Origin: Bacteroidota bacterium
GTDB lineage: Bacteria; Bacteroidota; Bacteroidia; Chitinophagales; Chitinophagaceae
Direction: 5' to 3'
DNA length: 64,000 bases
Assembly (NCBI GenBank): GCA_018266615.1
Contig: JAFEAB010000096.1
Location: 1-64,000, forward strand
Translations under genes and position numbers: made by a program
Part shown: in pieces, positions 26,803-35,200 of the stretch
How the letters are laid out: each line of letters begins with the position of its first letter
Position numbering within the stretch: position 1 is the stretch's first letter
The notes under the pieces: model-generated
What the model saw: the letters and a program-made list of their open reading frames with translations, nothing else
Database searches by the model: none
What the model was told of the DNA's origin: nothing

Positions 26803-29487
26803 ATGAAGAAAATCCCCCTATTATTTTGTACTCTCCTTCTTTTCAGTAATGTAAACGGTCAGTCGGCAGGCCTAATTTCCGGCGAAATCTTTGATGAACA
26901 AGGTAAACCACTAACAGCATGTTATGTAAAAATTACCGATAGCCTGGAAACTAAAATGATCAGCTATTTTTTTACCGGTGAGAAAAATAAATTCGAATTA
27001 GCCGTTCCATCCTCTCAACGTGGGATACTCAAAATAATAATTGGGAAACCAGGATACGCAGACAGTATCCATCTCCTTCAGGATTTTCATAACTCCCGAA
27101 AGGTCTTTATGAAATGTAACCTGCAAAAGGCTGCTAAACTATTAAAAGGAGTAACGGTAACCAACACCCCGATTTGGAAAAAAGGAGATACCAGTTTCTA
27201 CAGAGCAAAATCCTTTAGTGATGGCACTGAATACAAATTAATTGAATTGCTGGAAAAGATTCCCGATTTCAGAATAACCAGGGAAGGCGAACTCCTGTAC
27301 AAAAACAAAGCCGTTGAAAATATTTTGGTTAGTGGAGAGGATCTTTTCAGTGATCGTAAATCATTGTTGCTCTCCAATTTTCCTTCGGATGCCATCGAAA
27401 CCATCCAGGCAATCGAAAACCAAACCAGTAACCCATTATTGAAAGGCCTAACCACAGAAAACAAAACAATTGTAAACCTCGGGCTAAAGAAAATAAAACT
27501 CCTTAAAAACTTTGGCGCCCTCGATGCCGGAATAAATACCCAAGGCAATTACAATATATCGCCTGTACTGTTCTCCCTGTATGGAAAAGCCAAATCGGCC
27601 TTTATCGGAAACAGGAATAATACAGGTAATTCAGCAACGGCGTCTTCAAGAGATGAGTTGCAGCCGCCCAATCTTCAATGGACAGGTCCCTTTTCTTTTC
27701 AGCATATTTCTTTTGAACAGATCCAGGGGCTTGATCTCCGGTACTATATCAATAATAACCTGCTGGACACAAGATTTAAAATAAATACCCCTATTAGCAA
27801 AAAAGTAAAATCGGAAACAGAGCTCATCTTTAACAGCGACTCATGGAAGTTCAACAGGCAAACAGAAGAGCAAATACAAACAGACAGCATACTACTTCAC
27901 AGGCAGCTCAAGGTTGCTTCAAAACTGAAACCAGTTAAACTGGGGATCCAACAAAAAATTAAATGGCAGGTAAACAAAAAACAAAACTTAGATGTTGCCC
28001 TTTACGCATTAAACATAAACACCACTTCAAATTTGCAGCAAACCCAGGAATTGGAAAATATTTCTGACACTACCAACAATAAACTATCCGGGAATAACCT
28101 TTTTCTAACCCTGAAAGGAAACTATACAAACAGGATTACAGAATCCACTGCACTATCCATTGATTTTAATCTTGGCCATCAGGAAAATATTCAATGGTAT
28201 GAAATTTTCAGCCCGTCCATATCTGAGATTTCCAGCTTGTCAAATCCAAAATACAATAGTATTTACACCGGGCGTGACCTAACAGGAACTAATTGGGGTC
28301 TTAAATTTTCCCTTCATAAGAAATGGAAGCGAAGGTTACTCATCCCCTCTTTCGAAATATCCCATAAAAATATCCGGATTTTGGATGATTATAAATTTTC
28401 AGATGCTGCCAGGTTAATCCCAGACTCCATTTCGACTGAATTCACACAAAACAGGATATTAAAACAAACCAGCTATACTTCAAATTTTGGTTATGGCATT
28501 ATGGTAGGCAAAATGAGATGGAACTTTAATGCTACAATAGGAATAGTAAACGTAATGCTACCAGACCCGGCATCTCCAATATCAAAAAGTTCTCCAATAG
28601 GAAGCTTCTTATGGGACATTAACTTAAAAAAGACAACATCGGAACAGACTTTATTCCTTTCGTTCAACCAGCAATCCCTTTCCCTGGAGAAGTTGAGCAA
28701 TAAAACATATGCAGTTAGCCCAACCACTTTTATGCAGTATCAACACAAGGGCAACTTTACAAATAATTCACTCTATGCAACCTATTATTATAATAAAAAT
28801 TTTAGTAAAAAATATCTCCTGCTATTCTCATTAACCCATAGTACCCACTTTAACTCTTTTATTTACAATACGGGATTAAACCGGATCTACCAATCGGCCA
28901 TTTATGAATATATTAACCGCCCTACATCATCAAATTCTATGTCCCTATCAAATGTCATTTCATTATGGAAACAATCTGTTCTTGACCTAATGGTAACGGC
29001 TAATCGATATAGTTATCTGTCAAAATATAATAATGAGGTGATAAAGACAAAACTCAATTCACTCTCCACAGAAGCAGAGATACAATGGAAAAGAAAAATG
29101 CATGACCTGAACGTGGGCATCCGGTTACAATATAGCTGGAACGACTTTCAGCAAATAGCAGTCATTCAGGAAAGCAGTTCCCGGCAAACACAGACGATCT
29201 TCCTTTTTGATTACAAATATTCAATACGAAAAGTCTGGTTTATAAAGAACTCAATAAGGTACTTCGCTAACCACTCTATTAATCAGGGAAAATCAAATTA
29301 TTTCCTTTGGGACATTACACTAAACTATAAACCCCAAAATAGAAGCTGGGGTATATCAGCTAACATTTATAATCTTAGTAATAGCAGATACTTTATTACC
29401 CAGGCAAGCAATTTCCCCATTATCTCCTCAGCTCAAATCCCTCTAACGCCCCGAAACCTGCTGGTTACCTTCCACTATTCATTCTAA
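26803..29487 (+). CDS. outer membrane beta-barrel protein with carboxypeptidase-regulatory-like and plug-like domains (TonB-dependent receptor type)
   Basis: An 894-residue protein with signal peptide MKKIPLLFCTLLLFSNVNGQ. Residues about 24-105 form a carboxypeptidase-regulatory-like domain (LISGEIFDEQGKPLTACYVK). About 120-235 resemble a plug (KLIELLEKIPDFRITREGEL, NILVSGEDLFS). The remainder is a long barrel with alternating aromatic strands ending LLVTFHYSF, a terminal Phe typical of outer membrane proteins. No SusD partner is present, and the plug is shorter than in classical SusC. Such barrels commonly neighbour GLPGLI genes. It closes module B, just before repeat copy 4. The substrate is unknown; the co-encoded cysteine-rich protein is a candidate client. 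Confidence 0.85.
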   Translation: MKKIPLLFCTLLLFSNVNGQSAGLISGEIFDEQGKPLTACYVKITDSLETKMISYFFTGEKNKFELAVPSSQRGILKIIIGKPGYADSIHLLQDFHNSRKVFMKCNLQKAAKLLKGVTVTNTPIWKKGDTSFYRAKSFSDGTEYKLIELLEKIPDFRITREGELLYKNKAVENILVSGEDLFSDRKSLLLSNFPSDAIETIQAIENQTSNPLLKGLTTENKTIVNLGLKKIKLLKNFGALDAGINTQGNYNISPVLFSLYGKAKSAFIGNRNNTGNSATASSRDELQPPNLQWTGPFSFQHISFEQIQGLDLRYYINNNLLDTRFKINTPISKKVKSETELIFNSDSWKFNRQTEEQIQTDSILLHRQLKVASKLKPVKLGIQQKIKWQVNKKQNLDVALYALNINTTSNLQQTQELENISDTTNNKLSGNNLFLTLKGNYTNRITESTALSIDFNLGHQENIQWYEIFSPSISEISSLSNPKYNSIYTGRDLTGTNWGLKFSLHKKWKRRLLIPSFEISHKNIRILDDYKFSDAARLIPDSISTEFTQNRILKQTSYTSNFGYGIMVGKMRWNFNATIGIVNVMLPDPASPISKSSPIGSFLWDINLKKTTSEQTLFLSFNQQSLSLEKLSNKTYAVSPTTFMQYQHKGNFTNNSLYATYYYNKNFSKKYLLLFSLTHSTHFNSFIYNTGLNRIYQSAIYEYINRPTSSNSMSLSNVISLWKQSVLDLMVTANRYSYLSKYNNEVIKTKLNSLSTEAEIQWKRKMHDLNVGIRLQYSWNDFQQIAVIQESSSRQTQTIFLFDYKYSIRKVWFIKNSIRYFANHSINQGKSNYFLWDITLNYKPQNRSWGISANIYNLSNSRYFITQASNFPIISSAQIPLTPRNLLVTFHYSF

Positions 29488-29647
29488 GGCAACACAGCCT
29501 ATCTATTCAAATCTGTTTTATTCATTAAAACAATATGCCCATATAGAGTTTCCCCAAAATACAGGGGCAAATAACCGAATGAAATTTCTTAAAGTGAGAT
29601 TGAATTTTCTTTACTGCAAATTCTTTGTTCAAATTTTTCCGGTGCAT

Positions 29648-29967
29648 ATTTTTACCCCCGGGGAGGGGGCAGCAAAGGGCCTATAAAATTTTACCGAAAC
29701 AAGCTTTAGATTGATTAAAGTTTATTGTGCTGCCTAAAGATTATTGAAGCAAAAAGCCACGAATGCACGAATGAATTCTTTATAGTATTATTAGATAGTC
29801 TTTGGACCCATTTTTAAGCTGTCACAATTACATGAAGAGGCTGAATAAAAAATATTCGTGCATTCGTGGCTGAATAAACTTCAACTTACACAAAATATTC
29901 TTCGGTCAGAATTCTTTGCTTTAATTTTTTTCACTGGTATTTTTACCCCCGGGGAGGGGGCAGCAAA
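29648..29967. repeat. island repeat, copy 4 (box - inverted repeat - box)
   Basis: Boxes at 29648-29676 and 29939-29967 (291 bp apart) enclose perfect arms 29756-29772 and 29854-29870. The internal sequence between boxes follows copies 1-3 closely (for example TTTAGATTGATTAAAGTTTA at about 29704-29723). It marks the right edge of the accessory island, 85 bp before glyS. Confidence 0.88.
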
Positions 29968-30039
29968 GGGCCTCAAATTTTACTCAGCAATCCCATAATC
30001 CCCCCACCTCTCCTCCTTTTTTAAAACTCCCGGAACATT

Positions 30040-30047
30040 TATCTTTG
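30040..30047 (+). promoter_or_regulatory. -7 promoter element TATCTTTG of glyS
   Basis: TATCTTTG matches TAnnTTTG exactly and lies five bases before the glyS ATG (30053), implying an almost leaderless transcript. A convincing TTG at the -33 position is not present. Confidence 0.5.
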
Positions 30048-30052
30048 CGTCC

Positions 30053-31540
30053 ATGGCAAACGAAGCAACCAAAGTAACCGATCAGCAATCGTTTTTTATT
30101 ACCCTGATCGGGCATTGTAAAGAATATGGGTTTATTTTCCCATCGTCTGAAATCTATGACGGGCTCAGCGCTGTATATGATTATGGGCAACTGGGTGCAC
30201 AACTTAAAAAGAACATCAAAGATGAGTGGTGGAAAAGCATGACCCAACTTCACGAAAATATTGTGGGTATTGATGCCGCCATCTTTATGCATCCCACCGT
30301 TTGGAAAGCCAGCGGACACGTTGATAATTTCAGCGACCCCATGATCGATAATAAGGATAGCAAAAAACGCTACCGCGTAGATCATCTTATTGAAGGATAC
30401 GCCGATGAATTGAAACAAAAGGACGAAGCCGCTGCAGATGCATTGCTTGCCCTTATGGATGAATTATTGAAAAACGATGACTACCCTGCCCTAAAAAAAC
30501 TAATTGAAGACCATAAAATAAGCTGCAGCATCAGCAAAACATGTAACTGGACGGACATTCGCCAGTTTAACCTGATGTTCTCCACTGCGTTTGGGGCCGT
30601 AGCCTCTGAAAAGGAGGAGGATAATATTGTATATCTACGCCCCGAAACCGCCCAGGGTATTTTTGTCAACTTCCTGAATGTACAAAAGACCGGCAGGATG
30701 AAAATCCCCTTTGGCATTGCCCAAATTGGAAAGGCTTTCCGAAACGAAATAGTGGCCCGCCAGTTTATATTCCGCATGCGCGAGTTTGAACAGATGGAAA
30801 TGCAGTTTTTCATCCGCCCCGGCTCGCAAATGGAATGGTACAATTACTGGAAGGAAACGCGCAAAAAATGGCATGAAAGCATGGGGATCCCTTCTGAAAA
30901 ATTACGCTATCACAACCATAGCAAACTGGCGCATTATGCCGATGCCGCCTTAGATATTGAATTTGAATTTCCGTTTGGATGGAAAGAATTGGAAGGGATA
31001 CACAGCCGCACCGATTTCGATCTTAGTCAACACGCAAAATTCAGCAAAAAGAAAATTCAGTATTTTGATAACGATCTCAATGAAGAAGGGAAACCTTACG
31101 GAAACTATACTCCCTATGTGGTGGAAACCTCGGTGGGTTTAGACCGCCTCTTCCTTACCATCCTAAGCCTGGCTTATGCCGAGGAGAAATGGAATAAAGA
31201 AGATGGCAGTGAAGACAGCCGCATTGTACTTCGTATTCCCGCAAAAATTGCGCCCACTAAACTGGCTATCCTCCCCCTATTAAAAAAAGACGGACTCCCG
31301 GAAATTGCTCGCGAACTAATGGATGAGTGCAAAGGAAGTTTTATGTGTTTTTATGAAGAGAAAGACGCAATCGGAAAACGTTACCGCCGCATGGATGCCA
31401 TCGGCACGCCATTTTGTGTAACCATCGACCATCAAACCAAAGAAGATAAAACAGTAACTATCCGTTACCGTGATGACATGAAGCAGGAAAGGATTCCTAT
31501 TTCGGAAGTGAAAAAACGGGTGCTGGAAAAAATAAGTTAG
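30053..31540 (+). CDS. glyS: glycine-tRNA ligase (single-chain, dimeric type)
   Basis: A 495-residue class II synthetase charging tRNA-Gly. It is the eukaryote/archaea-like alpha2 form rather than the bacterial alpha2beta2 glyQS. Motif 2 is visible as GKAFRNEIVARQFIFRMREF. The PETAQGIFVNF and SVGLDRLFLTIL (motif 3) segments and the C-terminal anticodon-binding domain (KIAPTKLAILPLLKKDGLPE) are complete. It overlaps the convergent reductase gene by four bases at its end. The first non-island gene on the right side, it is a normal core gene. Confidence 0.96.
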   Translation: MANEATKVTDQQSFFITLIGHCKEYGFIFPSSEIYDGLSAVYDYGQLGAQLKKNIKDEWWKSMTQLHENIVGIDAAIFMHPTVWKASGHVDNFSDPMIDNKDSKKRYRVDHLIEGYADELKQKDEAAADALLALMDELLKNDDYPALKKLIEDHKISCSISKTCNWTDIRQFNLMFSTAFGAVASEKEEDNIVYLRPETAQGIFVNFLNVQKTGRMKIPFGIAQIGKAFRNEIVARQFIFRMREFEQMEMQFFIRPGSQMEWYNYWKETRKKWHESMGIPSEKLRYHNHSKLAHYADAALDIEFEFPFGWKELEGIHSRTDFDLSQHAKFSKKKIQYFDNDLNEEGKPYGNYTPYVVETSVGLDRLFLTILSLAYAEEKWNKEDGSEDSRIVLRIPAKIAPTKLAILPLLKKDGLPEIARELMDECKGSFMCFYEEKDAIGKRYRRMDAIGTPFCVTIDHQTKEDKTVTIRYRDDMKQERIPISEVKKRVLEKIS

Positions 31541-32256
31541 CCATAAATTTCCTGGTGGATGGATTTCTTGTCATAGCCCATCTCCAGAATTTTTTTCTTA
31601 GCCTCATCGATCATCCCCTTCCAACCACAGATAAAAAATTTTGCATCGGGCCGGGACACACATAGTTCCTCATATACCGGATGTACATAACCAGACTTCC
31701 CTTCCCATTCTTCCCTTGAAAGAGTGGGTATATAATGAAAGTTGGGATCCTTTTTTTCGAGCGCTTTCATCTCTTCGTAATACAATAAATTTTGTTGTTT
31801 ACGACAGCCGAATATGAGGTAGATATTTTTATGGGGGATATTATGATTAATGATATGGTTAACCATACTCCTGAATGGCGCAATACCCGTACCTGTGCAA
31901 ATCAAAAACAAATCATGTTGGGTCAAATCTTCCGGAAGGGTAAAAACGCCCAGGGCGCCCCGGAATGTAAACTCAGAACCAACCTTTATTTCATTAAAAA
32001 TCCAGGGTGTTCCTGCTCCCATTTTATCTAACACAATCACCAGTTCATATACATTGGTACCATCGGGCCAGGAAGCAATGGAGTAACTCCTCCACCGCTT
32101 ATTCGGTTTTTCATGAATGGGGAGATCAAGCGTTACAAATTGCCCGGGTTTAAAATCGAATGAAGCCAACTCAGAAACTTCTATCCAATATCGGCGGGTA
32201 TCTTCGGCCCCATCTTCAATTTTTGTTACAATTCCTTTTTGCCAGGGTAATAACAT
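31537..32256 (-). CDS. ferredoxin/flavodoxin-NADP reductase-family flavoprotein
   Basis: A 239-residue two-domain reductase. The FAD domain has the RxYS motif as RWRSYSIAS (about residues 54-62). A later GALGVFTLP segment and the NAD(P)-binding start LICTGTGIAPFRSMVNHII follow. The C-terminal FICGWKGMIDEAKKKILEMG is typical of FNR-like proteins with the final aromatic near the flavin. No fused [2Fe-2S] domain is seen, so it relies on an external partner. Convergent with glyS. It lies 33 bp after the subtilase gene on the same strand, but a functional link is not evident. Confidence 0.88.
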   Translation of the reverse strand: MLLPWQKGIVTKIEDGAEDTRRYWIEVSELASFDFKPGQFVTLDLPIHEKPNKRWRSYSIASWPDGTNVYELVIVLDKMGAGTPWIFNEIKVGSEFTFRGALGVFTLPEDLTQHDLFLICTGTGIAPFRSMVNHIINHNIPHKNIYLIFGCRKQQNLLYYEEMKALEKKDPNFHYIPTLSREEWEGKSGYVHPVYEELCVSRPDAKFFICGWKGMIDEAKKKILEMGYDKKSIHQEIYG

Positions 32257-32289
32257 AGATGAATTTTGGTATAAGATACATTATATCAA

Positions 32290-35200
32290 TCAATCTGCGC
32301 CTAATAAAATCAGGCTGGCATTATTGGTAGTTTGCAAAGTTCCCGTTGGGTAAATGGAGAGGGTGCGTACCGATGTTCCGGCGCTTAATACCGGCTGGTT
32401 GCTGGTATTTCCGGGAATATACACATCATCATAGGGTCCGGGCACCGAGCCACAACTCCAGTTGCCGGCATTTGCCCATTGGTTGTTAACAGCCCCCGTC
32501 CATACATTTCGAAATCGCAACAGGATAGAAGGGCCGTTTACCCCATCCACTACACAACGATAGATATAGCCCGTGTAAGAACCTGGTACGGAATTGATAG
32601 TCAGCGTAGCACTATGGTACCCCGCATAAACAGGGCCGGTTGCAATATTCTGAAATCCTGTACCTGTATCTACCTGCCATTGATAAACCACACCCGATTG
32701 CGATGCATTAAACTGAAGGTTATTCCCGGCGCAGGTGGCAGGCGATTGAATAGCCGCCTCGCTGATCCATAATTCGCTAAAACTATTTAATTCAAACTCG
32801 GCATAGTACCCCTCGTTATAGGGAATAATAGAAACCAACTGACCAGGAATAAACTGAAACAAGCCACCCTGATCATCGGACAGGTTCCCATTTTCTACAG
32901 ATGCATCGCCTGAGAATTTAGACAGCCCCAAAACATAGGCATCACTTATATTATTACAGGACCCACAACCGGAAGCATTTCGCATAGCCTCGGCTTCACT
33001 ATCGGTAAAGTATAAACGAATTTTTACATTTCCTGTGGGCTGGGTGGTTGGGCGAACCACAAAATTCCGGTTCAGGTAATATTGTCCGTTACTACTTCGC
33101 ACCTGTCCTCCATAATTGTACACCTTAAAGGAAGTTACTCCCAGGTTCTGACCCATTGGATTGATAGAAACAACCAGATTCCCTGAACTGGTAATATCGC
33201 TCCAACCCGAACCATTAATGGTTTGACTGATTTCCTGATTGGCTCCGGTATAAATGGATTTTGCATCAAAAATATGGATATCGTCAATGGCCAACCCTTC
33301 CTGGCTAACGCCTACATCGCTCCGCATTACAAACCTCAATTTGATGGTTCCTGCAATAACGGGGAGAGGAATGGAGGCTACATGCCAGTAATCTTTATCT
33401 CCATTCCAGGAATTGTTGGCGGCATAATCGTACCAATTGGTACCCTGGCCTACACTTCCCAGTTTTTGCCAGTTCACTTCATCGGTACTGTATTCAATCC
33501 AGGCAAAATCGTAGTCGGTTTCCAAATCGGAGATAAAGCTAAACGATAACATGGGCTGGGAAAGGGCGCTCAAATCGAAACAGGGAGAGTACAAGTACGA
33601 TTGTTCGTTATCGTTATAATTACCATCCAGCGAAGTAACCCAGGCTTTCAATCCGTTTGCCGCTTTGTTGATCAGCGTTTTATTGGGATGGCCCCATTGC
33701 CAGGACGAGTTTGTGCCCTTCGCATACCAATACCCGTCCGTACTTTCAAAACCTTCCAGGTAAGGATAGGTATTAACTACCGGGGAATTATGAATAGAAA
33801 AGTTAAGTACACTGTCGTTTGATTGGTAATTATCACCCGGAGAAGCAATCCAGGCCCGGATATTATAATCCTGGAATGCCGACATATCAACAGGTGAAGC
33901 AAAACTAACATCCTGGGTGGCTCCCGCATTCAGGCTGGGTAAGTTTTGCGTAATCACTACTCCTCCATTAACCTGGTAATACAACGCGATATTATTTCGC
34001 GTGCCGGTACTATAATTTTTCAAACGAATGGTAACCGGTATGGCAGGGCCCAACCCACAAGCTTGTACACCTGGACTTATCAATTTCAGCAGCGCCACAT
34101 CATTGATGGCTTCCGTAATCTTGACATCATCAAACGTATAACCATCATCCTGGTCAAAATAAGGATCCACCACATTAGCAGAAGTAAATGCTTCCTGGCC
34201 AAATCGTAACTGGAAGCTGGATGAAATTGTTTTATTAATAAGCAGGGTATCCATCACATCGTTAATATTGATAGATCCATGTTTCCATTGTCCCAATGCG
34301 GCCTGGTTGGCATTCAGATCGTAGGCTTTTGTCCACAATGCATTATCAACTCCCCTCAGCCATACCCTGTTTCCGGGTTCATCGGGTTGTCCGTGATTTT
34401 TATATTCGAAATCGGCACGCAATTGTTTGCTGAGGTTGTAGGCAGACAGGTTAAAGGTCATGGTTAGGCTATCTGAATTCAAAGCCCCAAAGGGATATTG
34501 ATCGAGGGTGATGGCTTTACTGCCGGAGTATGCCAATCCGGTATTAACAAAAGTCCGCGCACGGCCACGGGAAGAAGAAGTGGCAATATCCACATGGTCA
34601 TCTCCATCAATACCCATTGAATTTCCATAGGTATTTTCTGATGCCGATTCAAAATCATCGGTAAAGGGAAGGGTTAGGATGGGATTGGAGAGGTTCCGGA
34701 TGGTTAGCCGGGCGGTATCGTCCGTAGGAAAATTATCCCCTGTTCGTTTAACCCATGCCGTTATATTGTACACCCCTGATGATGAAAAGGAAGCCGTTGG
34801 GGTAAAACTGTAAACCGTATTTCCCAAAGCCGGAATAACCGTAGCAGATGAGGCGGAAACTGCCGGCCCGCCATTAATGCTGTAAAATAAATCATAGGAC
34901 CCTGAGGTTGGGACATTATCCAGATTCCGAATCTGAAGTTTCACAGAATTATTTACCGGCAGGGCTGTATTGGTAAACTCTCTTCCTGAAACCGGACTAA
35001 GGATAGCCACCGCTTTCAAATTATTATCAAACTGGGAAACAGCACAGGCACCACTTACAGGTTTTACTTTCTGCCCCATACTTCTTCTTCCCCTAACAGC
35101 ATTATTAACGGCGGCCACTGCAAACCAAATGCTATCAGCCGAATTTAATCCTGAAACCAGGAAATTGGTTGAAGGCGTATTTCCTATCAGTGCCATACTG

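Larger units (their letters stand above)
29488..30052 (+). other. 565-bp non-coding stretch between the barrel gene and glyS
   Basis: It contains repeat copy 4 (29648-29967) and the glyS promoter element at 30040-30047. No gene or clear terminator for the barrel gene was found in the 160 bp before the repeat. Confidence 0.6.

Noticed and set aside
20831..29967. Repeats with 17-bp arms as a CRISPR array
   Set aside because: Copies are few, kilobases apart, of composite structure and without equal-length spacers or cas genes.
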